A stretch of DNA of 15,662 nucleotides from Verrucomicrobia bacterium TMED56 (GTDB lineage: Bacteria > Verrucomicrobiota > Verrucomicrobiia > Opitutales > Seribacteraceae), in NCBI GenBank assembly GCA_002167265.1, contig NHDJ01000034.1, forward strand, positions 8,387 through 24,048, read 5' to 3'. The notes under the pieces were generated by a model. That model ran no database searches. It was not told the origin of the DNA and was given only the letters and a program-made list of their open reading frames with translations. Below, one piece after another: positions 1 through 7,561 of this stretch. The position numbers and the translations under genes are program-made. The stretch's first letter is position 1, and every line of letters begins with the position of its first letter.

Positions 1-1074
1 AGTATTTTAACTTCTGAAACCCTTGAAGAAGGGGAAGGAATTGTCGGACAAGTAGCTAAAACTGGTAAGCCCGTTCTGGTTGAGGATGCAGAGATTGATC
101 CTCGTGTGTTCAAGCACAAAGACCCATCGTTAAAATCTCGTTCCCTGGTGTATGCTCCACTTATCCACGACGAAAAGAGCTACGGTGTACTGGTCGTGGC
201 AAATCCTTCAAATGGACTTTCCTTTTCGCAAATGGATTTTTCTCTCATCAGTTCACTGGCGGAACAATCTGCCTTGGCAATCAAAAACTCAGATGCCATG
301 AATCTTCGGTTGGCAAAAACTCGTATTGATTCTGACCTTCATCTCGCAAGTGAGGTCCAAGAACTTTTTCTCACACAAAATTTCCCAGAACACAAAGGTA
401 TAGAAATTGACGCCCAATACCTTCCATCATCGCAAGTGGGAGGAGACTTCTATGACTTTTATAAAATTTCTGCCACAAGATTTGGCGTGTGCGTTGCAGA
501 TGTTTCCGGAAAAGGGGTGCCTGCCTCTCTCCTCATGGCTTTATGTCAGACTAACTTGCGACATTTTGTGAAAAAAGGACAAGGCCCATCGGAAATTCTT
601 AAAAGTTTAAATAGTCAGCTCGAAGAAAGAATCCGGCCAGATATGTTCATAACTTTGTTTTTAGCGATTGTTGACACAAAGACGCAAAAAATTACCTATG
701 CAAGAGCAGGGCACGAACCAGCTTTGATTATTCGCAAAGCAAATACCGCAGAAGATGGGTCGGTTAATGAACTCCATGGCAGCGGAATGGCTGTGGGTAT
801 GGTACCATCAGAAATCTTTGACGAAATGATTGAAGATAATGAAACCAGTTTTAAAGAAGGTGATTTTCTATTACTTTTTACTGATGGAGTAACGGAAACA
901 ACAAACGAAGAGGGTCATGAATTCTCACTCGCTAGACTTGCACGCTTTGCAAATTCTTACTTCCAACACTCCCCTAAAAACTTCAATAGAAAACTGTTGG
1001 CTGAATTAGACGCTTTTTCTTCCGATGCACTTGAGAGAGACGACATTACCCTGTTATCTGTAAGAAGAGCATAA
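1..1074 (+). CDS. GAF domain / PP2C-type (RsbU/SpoIIE-like) protein serine phosphatase, 5' truncated by window edge
   Basis: The frame is open from base 1, so the gene starts upstream; 357 codons are visible. Residues 1-98 of the visible part read as the C-terminal half of a GAF sensor domain (EGIVGQVAKTGKPV, then EDAEIDPRVF). After a helical linker, about 124-357 form a PPM/PP2C-type phosphatase of the SpoIIE/RsbU class. Its metal-binding acidic motifs are all present: GGDFYDF (148-154), ADVSGKGVPASLL (166-178), TDGVTET (294-300) and DDIT (347-350). Such enzymes dephosphorylate serine or threonine on anti-sigma-factor antagonists (STAS proteins) in partner-switching pathways, with the GAF domain sensing a small ligand or redox state. 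No STAS or anti-sigma kinase gene lies in the window, so the target is unknown. The gene converges on the DUF5069 gene 15 bases away. An internal GTG at 106 could be mistaken for the start, but the GAF homology upstream rules that out. Confidence 0.9.
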   Translation, partial: SILTSETLEEGEGIVGQVAKTGKPVLVEDAEIDPRVFKHKDPSLKSRSLVYAPLIHDEKSYGVLVVANPSNGLSFSQMDFSLISSLAEQSALAIKNSDAMNLRLAKTRIDSDLHLASEVQELFLTQNFPEHKGIEIDAQYLPSSQVGGDFYDFYKISATRFGVCVADVSGKGVPASLLMALCQTNLRHFVKKGQGPSEILKSLNSQLEERIRPDMFITLFLAIVDTKTQKITYARAGHEPALIIRKANTAEDGSVNELHGSGMAVGMVPSEIFDEMIEDNETSFKEGDFLLLFTDGVTETTNEEGHEFSLARLARFANSYFQHSPKNFNRKLLAELDAFSSDALERDDITLLSVRRA

Positions 1075-1089
1075 TTGGTTGAGCTACGA

Positions 1090-1542
1090 TCAGTTTATTT
1101 TTCTTTCATCAAAGTCAATTACATCTGCAAACGAAATCAAATCATTGCGATCTTTTGCACCTAAATTCGCTCTTACCTCTTTAAGCTTATCTCTCGCCAG
1201 ATCTGCGGTGCCCATTTGCACGACTTTTCTATTCCATATGTGTGCATTAAGTTCAGCAGGAAAAATCTCTTCCAAATTTCTTTGAATTTCCTGATTGTCA
1301 TATGCATCTTTTACACAGGCAATGATCTGCTCTGGGTCCAATCCTAGATGAAGACAAAGAAAGCCATCAAATCCCTTCGTGAAATTTCTTTGATAACTTG
1401 GAGGCAACTCGCCTTTCAAGTGCATTTTGATTTTTGCCAAAAACCGTGGCAAATGCAGCAAGCCGCAAGAGTGAGCTTCGTACGGGGAAGGTAACTCCAA
1501 ACAAGTTTCTCCTGTTGGTCCATATACAATTTTTTTATCCAT
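1090..1542 (-). CDS. DUF5069 domain-containing protein
   Basis: This 150-residue soluble protein matches the pattern I recall for DUF5069, a family of unknown function common in Verrucomicrobiota and Planctomycetota. The recognisable blocks are SPYE (19-22), LPRFLAKIKMHLKGELPPSY (31-50), KGFDGFLC (56-63), HIWNRK (101-106) and a C-terminal AKDRNDLISFADVIDFDE (129-146). The family lengths I recall are similar, so it looks complete. There is no signal peptide or membrane segment, so it is probably cytoplasmic. It diverges from the ABC exporter gene (46 bases between starts) and converges on the phosphatase gene, so it is probably transcribed alone. The ATG at 1542 is preceded by an AT-rich leader with no Shine-Dalgarno sequence. 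No enzymatic role can be given; the conserved Asp/Arg blocks only suggest a functional surface. Confidence 0.85.
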   Translation of the reverse strand: MDKKIVYGPTGETCLELPSPYEAHSCGLLHLPRFLAKIKMHLKGELPPSYQRNFTKGFDGFLCLHLGLDPEQIIACVKDAYDNQEIQRNLEEIFPAELNAHIWNRKVVQMGTADLARDKLKEVRANLGAKDRNDLISFADVIDFDERKIN

Positions 1543-1588
1543 GTTTGTAAAAGTTTGTTTTTCTAGTTTGATAGATCACTCAGATTAA

Positions 1589-3346
1589 ATGAAACCAAAA
1601 TACAATAAGCAAGTTATCCGTAGAATTTCAAAATACTTATTTGAACACCAGTGGCTTTTTCTATCCACACTTTTACTGGCATGCTTGATGACAGGACTTT
1701 CTGTTTTCGTTCCTACAGTAATTCAGGAAGTTCTAGACAGAATTTTCTCAAGTAAAAGTTCGCAAAATCAATTTCTGATAAATGGAATTATTTTAATAGG
1801 GTTTATGTTTTTGATTAAAGAAATCCTTAATTGCTTGAGAATTAGAACCAATAACAAGCTCGAGCAAAAAGTAATTTTTAAAATCAGAAAAGATCTACAT
1901 GATAAATTATTAGATTTACCAATCAGTTTTTACGACCGAAGAAAAAGCGGTGAAATTTCTTCTAGAGTAGTGGAGGATGTACAGAATGTTGAACGGGCTA
2001 TTTTGGATGGTACTGAACAAGGTGTGATTGCCGTCATGACTTTAGTTGGCGTTAGCACAATGATGTTCTTGCAGGAGCCCAGACTTGCCGCACTTGTTTT
2101 TATTCCTTTACCTGTTCTCATACTTATTGGATTTAATTACGCAAAAGTTTCAAAAAGGAACTGGAAAGCCGTTCGCGAAGCATCTGGAGAACTTAATTCA
2201 TTATTGGTAGAAGACATTCAGGGAAATCGTTTAATTCAGGCTTTTGCACTTAAAAAGAGAGAAAGAGAGAAATTTGATAAGACCGGCAGAATCTTAGAAC
2301 AAAAATCTCTCCAAGCTATGTACCGTTGGTCCATTCAAGGACCTGGAGCAAGCTTTCTCTCCTCCCTGGGAATTCTTTCCGTAGTTGGAATGGGAGCATA
2401 TCTTCTAAAAAATGATCCTACCTTCACATCCGGTAAGTTTTTCGCGTTTTTGCTCTACGCAAACATGTTCTACGAGCCGGTCAGGCAACTTGTTTCAATT
2501 AATAACCTAATTGCAGCAGGAAAAGCCTCAGGAGAGCGAGTATTTGAAATCCTTGATACACCGCTGGAAATCGAAAATACACCAAATGCTGAGTCATTCC
2601 CAATGGCAATTGAGAAAGTAGAATTTAAAGAAGTATCCTTTTCGTACAATGAGCAAAATGTTATCGTTCAGAAACTTAGCTTTTCCATACCAGCAGGGAC
2701 AACGACTGCATTAGTTGGACCGACTGGTGCCGGAAAAAGTACTACTGCAAATCTTTTACTCAGATATTATGATGTGGACTCGGGTCAAATTGCTATTGGA
2801 AACACTGACATAAGAAGCATCGATTTAACTTCCCTTAGACAAAATATAGGACTCGTTTCGCAAGACCCTTTTTTATTTGATGCGACGGTCAAAGAAAACC
2901 TGCTTTTGGCTAAGCCAAATGCTGAGGAGAATGAAATTTGGCAAGCCTTGGACATGGCTTCTGCATCTCAATTTGTGAAAAAATTACCTCTAAAGGAAAA
3001 TACCATGTTAGGTGAACGCGGCATTAGACTAAGTATGGGAGAAAAGCAAAGGATCACCCTTGCCCGTGCGATGCTTAAAAACCCTCCTTTAGTCATTTTA
3101 GATGAAGCAACCGCAAGTGTAGATGTCGAAACTGAAAGACACATTCAAAAAGGTTTAGAAAATTTGGTTAAAGACCGAACTACCCTGATCATTGCCCACA
3201 GACTAAGTACTATCCGTAATGCTGATCAAATACTCTTTATGGAAGATGGAAAGATTGTGGAAGTGGGAAACCACCAAAAACTGATGGATTTAGGAGGTAG
3301 ATACTCCAAATTTTGTCACTATCAAAGTAATCTTATTTCACAGTAA
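1589..3346 (+). CDS. ABC exporter, fused transmembrane and ATPase domains (MsbA/multidrug type)
   Basis: The 585-residue half-transporter should act as a homodimer in the inner membrane. Residues 15-315 form the type I exporter membrane domain: hydrophobic segments near 23-43, 62-82, 145-162, 166-184, 255-275 and 283-295, and the coupling-helix motif LPISFYDRRKSGEISSR (110-126). The ATPase domain covers about 343-580: Walker A GPTGAGKS (377-384), Q-loop Gln425 in LVSQDPFLF, signature LSMGE (481-485), Walker B LVILDE (501-506) and switch His537 in IIAHRLSTI. The signature departs from the usual LSGGQ, but LSxGExQR variants occur in working exporters. Cargo cannot be read from sequence: lipid A or phospholipid flipping (MsbA-like) or drug export are both possible. 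No lipid A or drug-resistance gene is adjacent. The start was chosen as the ATG directly before the N-terminal basic segment; no Shine-Dalgarno is visible. Confidence 0.93.
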   Translation: MKPKYNKQVIRRISKYLFEHQWLFLSTLLLACLMTGLSVFVPTVIQEVLDRIFSSKSSQNQFLINGIILIGFMFLIKEILNCLRIRTNNKLEQKVIFKIRKDLHDKLLDLPISFYDRRKSGEISSRVVEDVQNVERAILDGTEQGVIAVMTLVGVSTMMFLQEPRLAALVFIPLPVLILIGFNYAKVSKRNWKAVREASGELNSLLVEDIQGNRLIQAFALKKREREKFDKTGRILEQKSLQAMYRWSIQGPGASFLSSLGILSVVGMGAYLLKNDPTFTSGKFFAFLLYANMFYEPVRQLVSINNLIAAGKASGERVFEILDTPLEIENTPNAESFPMAIEKVEFKEVSFSYNEQNVIVQKLSFSIPAGTTTALVGPTGAGKSTTANLLLRYYDVDSGQIAIGNTDIRSIDLTSLRQNIGLVSQDPFLFDATVKENLLLAKPNAEENEIWQALDMASASQFVKKLPLKENTMLGERGIRLSMGEKQRITLARAMLKNPPLVILDEATASVDVETERHIQKGLENLVKDRTTLIIAHRLSTIRNADQILFMEDGKIVEVGNHQKLMDLGGRYSKFCHYQSNLISQ

Positions 3347-3646
3347 TTACTTCTTATGAGATTGAGTCAATAAAAGTCTCAACCCCAAAAAGCTTAAATA
3401 CGGGAACAACAAAAAAGCAATGCTTCTAAGTGTATCTGCGGAAATAACTCCCAATGGACCATAAACAATATGCTCGGCCCAAGTTCTTAAACTAAGATCT
3501 AAAAAGAAGGAAAATTGTAAAGTTCTCGCTAAATAATAGACCATCAATGGCCATACGGTGAAGCCCACACAGTTAAACATTAGGAAAAACCAAAGCTCCT
3601 TGCTTATGTCAATTTTTTTGCTTTCTACTGAACTGGTCACTTGCAT
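3347..3646 (-). CDS. Small two-helix membrane protein, function unknown
   Basis: I do not recognise a family for this 99-residue protein. An N-terminal soluble, charged segment (1-17) is followed by a first hydrophobic helix at about 18-40, containing FNCVGFTVWPLMVYYLA. An amphipathic aromatic loop comes next (FFLDLSLRTWAEHIVYGPLG, 47-66), then a second helix at about 74-94, and a basic tail ending QSHKK. The balanced composition, the plausible membrane topology and the exact fit between neighbours argue that it is real. Its stop codon directly abuts the stop of the convergent ABC exporter gene, so no spacer or terminator lies between them. Its start faces the cytochrome/LRR gene across 52 bases that carry an inverted repeat. 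It has no Shine-Dalgarno, as is usual here. It could be an accessory subunit or a lineage-specific inner-membrane protein, but nothing shows a function. Confidence 0.6.
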   Translation of the reverse strand: MQVTSSVESKKIDISKELWFFLMFNCVGFTVWPLMVYYLARTLQFSFFLDLSLRTWAEHIVYGPLGVISADTLRSIAFLLFPYLSFLGLRLLLTQSHKK

Positions 3647-3672
3647 TAGTAAATAAAAAAACTAGTTTAAAT

Positions 3673-3688
3673 GGAATACTTTTATTCC
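3673..3688. repeat. Perfect 6-bp inverted repeat between divergent genes (possible operator)
   Basis: The arms GGAATA and TATTCC are exact reverse complements separated by CTTT. The element sits in the 52-base region between two divergent start codons, 10 bases before the cytochrome/LRR start and 26 bases from the start of the small membrane protein. Position and symmetry fit a dimeric repressor site for one or both genes. A 6-bp palindrome can also occur by chance in AT-rich DNA, and no regulator gene is adjacent. Confidence 0.3.
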
Positions 3689-3698
3689 CAAACAATAC

Positions 3699-5117
3699 AT
3701 GAAAAAATTACCAATTTTTACATTCCTTTTCTTTACTTTCATTTTTTCATTATTTGCCGGTGCGGATGAATCTTCAAATATCTATGATTCAATTATAAGC
3801 CCTGTGTTGGAAGCAAAATGCGTCAACTGTCACGGTGCTGAAAAAGACAAAGGTAAATTAAGGATGCACACTAAAGAATCCCTCCTCAAAGGGGGCAGAG
3901 GGGCAGGAGATTCAATCATAGTAAAAGGAGAAGTCGAAGAGAGTGAGATAATATTTCGCATCACTCTTCCAAAAGACGATGAAGAAGCTATGCCTCCAAT
4001 GGAGGATGAAAGTCACTACAATCCAGTTACTCCGCAAGAGCTTTCTGTGCTCAAATCCTGGATAAAATTTGGCGCTTCCTTTGACATGCTGATTGATGAT
4101 TTGGATGAAACTGGCCGCAAAGCAGCCGAACATGTTCTTAATAATCTTCCTCAAAAAAAATTATCTGCAACCGCTCTCCTTATACCTAAGTTGCCCTCAG
4201 TACCTGTTGCCGATCAGAATGCGGTGAAAGAATTGCGTAATTTGGGTGTTCTTGTAATGCCAATTGCACAAAATACCAACGCCTTGTATGTCAATGCATC
4301 CTATGTAGGAAAATCATTTGATGACAGTAGTATGAAAATGCTCTTACCTCTTACCCCTCAGATATTGTGGCTTAATCTTGCAAGAACATCCATCAGTGAC
4401 AAATCCATGCCATCTTTGGCAAAACTAGAACTTCTAGAGAGACTACACGCAGAAAATACATCTATTTCAGATGCTTCAACCAAGGAAATTGCAAAGCTCT
4501 CCAACCTTCGGTACCTAAATCTGTATGGCACTAAAATCTCGGATGCGTCCATTGTGAATCTTCGTAAGCTTAGTCGGTTGGAAAAGGTTTTTCTTTGGCA
4601 AACAAAAGTCACACCAGCTGGTGCCGAGAGGTTGAGGGAAAATTTTGTTGATCGAACTACTTACGCTAATCTTGTAAAACAGAAAGGATTGCTTAGCACC
4701 CAACTGCGGGAGCTTTCCTCTTTTCATGAAAAAAATCTATTAAGCCTCGAAAATGTCTTAGTTGATATCTCTCTTCAATCTTCCGATCATGACCCCATCA
4801 ATGATAAATGCCCAGTCTCCAATAAACCAGTTGACGATAGTCATACTTCTTACTTTGAAGGTCGTAAAGTTGGTTTCTGCTGCGAAAAATGTAAGTCCAA
4901 ATTTGATAGGGACCAATCATCATTTAGATCTAAAATTAACAACTTTAAGCCTTCCAAAAAATTCTCCGATGCCTCTAGCAAGCTAAAATTGAGCGAGGAG
5001 AATAAAGACAAAGAAATCGAGGTGCTTACTAGTCAATTAAGAGAAGTATCTCTTAAAATTAGTAAAATGGGCCCGGAGATAAACATGGGCTGGTCGGTTG
5101 CTAAAACGAGCGAATAA
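3699..5117 (+). CDS. Secreted planctomycete-type cytochrome c / LRR-like / YHS-like domain protein
   Basis: The 472-residue protein has an N-terminal signal peptide (about 1-22, no lipobox). Residues 28-127 form a PSCyt1-like (planctomycete cytochrome c) domain with a single haem-binding motif CVNCH (41-45), the family phrase KGKLRMHTKESLLKGG (51-66) and a Met-containing loop AMPPM (97-101) that may supply the distal ligand. Residues about 215-320 contain irregular leucine-rich-repeat-like units such as LWLNLARTSISDKSMPSL and LRYLNLYGTKISDASIVNL. Residues about 364-416 resemble a YHS/TRASH metal-binding module: CPVSNKPVD (371-379) and VGFCCEKCKSKF (391-402). The tail (425-456) is probably coiled coil. 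These parts imply a periplasmic or surface protein that binds haem and a metal ion. Its partner and reaction are unknown. It is transcribed alone from a divergent region and converges on the degQ-like gene. Confidence 0.85.
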   Translation: MKKLPIFTFLFFTFIFSLFAGADESSNIYDSIISPVLEAKCVNCHGAEKDKGKLRMHTKESLLKGGRGAGDSIIVKGEVEESEIIFRITLPKDDEEAMPPMEDESHYNPVTPQELSVLKSWIKFGASFDMLIDDLDETGRKAAEHVLNNLPQKKLSATALLIPKLPSVPVADQNAVKELRNLGVLVMPIAQNTNALYVNASYVGKSFDDSSMKMLLPLTPQILWLNLARTSISDKSMPSLAKLELLERLHAENTSISDASTKEIAKLSNLRYLNLYGTKISDASIVNLRKLSRLEKVFLWQTKVTPAGAERLRENFVDRTTYANLVKQKGLLSTQLRELSSFHEKNLLSLENVLVDISLQSSDHDPINDKCPVSNKPVDDSHTSYFEGRKVGFCCEKCKSKFDRDQSSFRSKINNFKPSKKFSDASSKLKLSEENKDKEIEVLTSQLREVSLKISKMGPEINMGWSVAKTSE

Positions 5118-5141
5118 ATCAACAACGGACTATCAATGACA

Positions 5142-6548
5142 CTATGGTATCCGATATGAAACAAAACGGTACTTACCTCGATACCAAACATACAATCTGT
5201 TAAAACCAGTTTTTAAATGCTTTCGGGCATCTTCAAGTGTGCGGACGGGTACTCCATTTATCTCTACAATCAAGACTCCTTCTTTGAAGTTGTCTTGATC
5301 TCCATTTGAGTTAACCACCAATAATCCGGTTGCATCATTGGGTATATCAAACTTTTTTCTGTTTTTTGAGTTTAAAGTTTGTAGATCCACTCCGGGCAAT
5401 AAATTTTTAGGACTATCCCCCATTAGACCAAGAGTGACAAACAGAGTCATATTCATGCCGTTTCTTGAAATATCTATAGGTACTTTAGTACCTGGTGTAG
5501 TTTGCGAAATGGCAACTCTAGTTTGATTGACGGAATTGACGATTTTTCCATCCACAGAGAGAATTAAATCATTTTTTCTAAGCCCTGCTCTTGAAGCTGA
5601 ACTACCCGATATAACCCTTGTAATGGCGGCACCTCCACTTGAATCAGTTTCCTGGAGCTCAACGCCTAGAAAACCTCTACGCAATGCTCCTCCTTCAACA
5701 AAGTCAATAAGAACTTTTTTGGCCATATTGACTGGGATGGCTAATCCGATCCCAATGCTTGAGCGAGTCTGTGAGATAATTGCTGTATTAATTCCAATCA
5801 GCCTGCCTTTAGTATCGAGTAAGGCACCACCAGAATTCCCAGGATTTATGGAAGCATCAGTTTGAATAAAGTTTTCATACGCATCGTCTTGATTGAGGAC
5901 TCCAAGCTCAGATTTCATGGTTGCGGAAATGATTCCCATGGTTACGGTTTTACCAACTCCCAAAGGATTTCCCACAGCGAAAACTACATCGCCCACTTCT
6001 AAATTGTCACTATTAGCCAAGGTGACAAAAGGCAAAGGTCGATCCGCATTAATTTTAAGAATCGCGATATCAGTAGTTCGATCAAAACCAATAATGCTTG
6101 CCTTATACTCTTCTTTTTCTGAAACCTTTACCAAAACTTCTTCAACCAAATCTCCAGTTCTTTGGTCTGCAGTTATAACATGTGCATTTGTAATCGTGTA
6201 ACCATCTGGAGAAACAATTACACCGGAACCAATACCAGCAGGTACTGGTACTTCCTCCACGCGTGGTTGATAAATCCGGGGATAACCGTAGTACCTTCGA
6301 AGAAAGTCGTCTATTGGATTACCACCGCCGGGATAAATTCGTCTTATAATTTGTTGGGTTGTTACGGAAACAATCGCTGGTGTAGATTTAGAAAGTATGG
6401 GGGCATAAGATTGTGTAAATCCTGAGGCTGAACGGTTCACCTCTGATTCATCAATACTTAATTTAATTTCTGCATTAGCATGATTAAATGAAAAAGATGA
6501 AATTAATGTAAGCAATAAAGGCACCTTGAGCACAATTTTCATATCCAT
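5142..6548 (-). CDS. degQ: Periplasmic Do-like serine protease (DegQ/DegP/HtrA family)
   Basis: The 468-residue protein has a Sec signal peptide ending at about residue 26 (ANA/E). A trypsin-like protease domain follows with the full triad: His123 in TNAHVI, Asp160 in TTDIAIL and Ser239 in NPGNSGGAL. A PDZ domain lies at about 291-375 (GFLGVELQ onward) and a second, more divergent one at about 385-466. HtrA proteases degrade or refold misfolded envelope proteins, including outer-membrane protein intermediates, which suits its place 52 bases downstream of the bamA-skp-lpxD-prs run on the same strand. Which of DegP, DegQ or MucD it matches best cannot be decided here, so the symbol is a family label. 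The annotated ATG (6548) is followed by a second in-frame ATG two codons later. A strong AAAGGAG lies 17 bases upstream and would better suit an in-frame CTG at 6560. Confidence 0.93.
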   Translation of the reverse strand: MDMKIVLKVPLLLTLISSFSFNHANAEIKLSIDESEVNRSASGFTQSYAPILSKSTPAIVSVTTQQIIRRIYPGGGNPIDDFLRRYYGYPRIYQPRVEEVPVPAGIGSGVIVSPDGYTITNAHVITADQRTGDLVEEVLVKVSEKEEYKASIIGFDRTTDIAILKINADRPLPFVTLANSDNLEVGDVVFAVGNPLGVGKTVTMGIISATMKSELGVLNQDDAYENFIQTDASINPGNSGGALLDTKGRLIGINTAIISQTRSSIGIGLAIPVNMAKKVLIDFVEGGALRRGFLGVELQETDSSGGAAITRVISGSSASRAGLRKNDLILSVDGKIVNSVNQTRVAISQTTPGTKVPIDISRNGMNMTLFVTLGLMGDSPKNLLPGVDLQTLNSKNRKKFDIPNDATGLLVVNSNGDQDNFKEGVLIVEINGVPVRTLEDARKHLKTGFNRLYVWYRGKYRFVSYRIP

Positions 6549-6565
6549 ATTAGCGTTCAGGGTAA

Positions 6566-6572
6566 CTCCTTT
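6566..6572 (-). promoter_or_regulatory. Strong Shine-Dalgarno (AAAGGAG) before the degQ-like gene
   Basis: Read on the minus strand, AAAGGAG is the only full-strength ribosome binding sequence seen upstream of any gene in this window. It is 17 bases from the first ATG (6548), longer than the usual 5-9, and 5 bases from an in-frame CTG (6560-6558). Starting at that CTG would add four residues before the signal peptide. Either the site acts at a non-standard distance, or initiation occurs upstream at CTG. Confidence 0.45.
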
Positions 6573-6600
6573 TGTCTAGATCCCAAAATCTACTGGGGGG

Positions 6601-7551
6601 TTAAAAACCCTTAATTTGAAAAAGGCTTGAAATGCTGCTGTCAGTGTGAGTTCTTTTAATTGCTTCCCCAAGCAGAGTCGCAACACTCAATTGTTTAATT
6701 GGTAAATCTTTATATTCCATGCCAACAGAATTTGTTGTTATCAGCTCGTCCAGCATGCCTGAGCTCAAGCGATCTCTACCTGTTTCATTTAAAACGCAAT
6801 GACTAACTATTGCACTTACTTTCCGTGCGCCTCTTTCTTTGAGTAATTTAGCTGCTGCACTCAAAGTTCCTGCAGTCTCAGTCATATCATCTACCAGCAA
6901 AATTTCTCTGTTTTCAACTTCACCGACTAAATTCATTGCCTCGACCGTACTAGCACCCGTTCGCCGTTTTGCTACGAAACCCAAGGGGCAACCCAGTAAT
7001 TCAGCGTATGCGTTTGCCATTTTCATGCCCCCCACATCAGGTGAGAAGATTGTCATATTGCTCACATCACGGTTTTGTAATTCATCAAAGAAAACAGGTG
7101 CTGCATAGAGGTGGTCAACTGGTATATCAAAGAAACCCTGTATCTGTTGTGCATGTAAATCCATTGTTAAAATTCGATTCACTCCTGCTGCAACTAATAA
7201 ATTCGCTACCAATTTTGATGTGATTGGCACTCTTGGCTGATCTTTACGATCTTGCCTGGCGTAACCATAGAATGGAATCACTGCGGTAACTCTTGCTGCA
7301 GAGGCTCTTCTTGCAGCATCAATCATTATTAAGAGTTCCATGACATTATGATTTGCCGGGGAGGAAGTAGATTGGACCAAGAAAACATCTGCTCCACGAA
7401 TATTTTCATTAAACCTCACGAAACTTTCATTGTCGGGAAAAGAAGTAACTAAAGCATCTCCAAGAGTAACACCTAAATAAGAACATATTTCTTGAGCAAG
7501 TGGGATATTTGAAGTTCCGCTAAATATTTTAATGTTGGAATTTTTGTCCAT
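6601..7551 (-). CDS. prs: Ribose-phosphate pyrophosphokinase (PRPP synthetase)
   Basis: It makes 5-phosphoribosyl-1-pyrophosphate from ribose 5-phosphate and ATP, the precursor for purines, pyrimidines, NAD, histidine and tryptophan; it is cytoplasmic. The 316 residues match the usual class I length. Diagnostic segments include FPDNESFVRF (38-47), VQSTSSPANHNVMELLIMID (59-78), GYARQDRK (96-103) with the ATP-binding RQD, the flexible-loop motif DLHAQQIQGFF (131-141), SPDVGG (170-175) and KRRTGAS (195-201). The PRPP-binding loop reads DDMTETAGTL (221-230) rather than the common DDMIDTGGTL. The catalytic-site acids are kept, but one loop glycine is alanine. The gene starts 10 bases after lpxD and is probably co-transcribed with it. 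In many bacteria prs lies upstream of rplY-pth, whereas here it is the last gene of the run that rplY opens. Confidence 0.96.
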   Translation of the reverse strand: MDKNSNIKIFSGTSNIPLAQEICSYLGVTLGDALVTSFPDNESFVRFNENIRGADVFLVQSTSSPANHNVMELLIMIDAARRASAARVTAVIPFYGYARQDRKDQPRVPITSKLVANLLVAAGVNRILTMDLHAQQIQGFFDIPVDHLYAAPVFFDELQNRDVSNMTIFSPDVGGMKMANAYAELLGCPLGFVAKRRTGASTVEAMNLVGEVENREILLVDDMTETAGTLSAAAKLLKERGARKVSAIVSHCVLNETGRDRLSSGMLDELITTNSVGMEYKDLPIKQLSVATLLGEAIKRTHTDSSISSLFQIKGF

Positions 7552-7561
7552 TTACTACCAA

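Noticed and set aside
1..1074. A partner-switching or anti-phage system built around the PP2C phosphatase
   Set aside because: No STAS antagonist, anti-sigma kinase or effector gene is visible. The neighbouring genes are unrelated and in other orientations.
1543..1588. Divergent promoters between the DUF5069 and ABC exporter genes
   Set aside because: Promoters are expected here, but the AT-rich 46 bases give no -35/-10 pair with convincing spacing on either strand.
5118..5141. Bidirectional terminator between the convergent cytochrome/LRR and degQ-like genes
   Set aside because: The 24 bases contain no GC-rich hairpin and no T-run.
5338..6425. Several plus-strand open frames (60-112 codons) opposite the degQ-like gene
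   Set aside because: All are antisense to a full-length protease with intact catalytic triad and show no recognisable domain.
6580..6615. Possible terminator after prs (GGGTTTTTAACCC on the minus strand)
   Set aside because: The stem is only five pairs with a three-base loop, overlaps the prs stop codon, and is not followed by a run of T. It is too weak to call.
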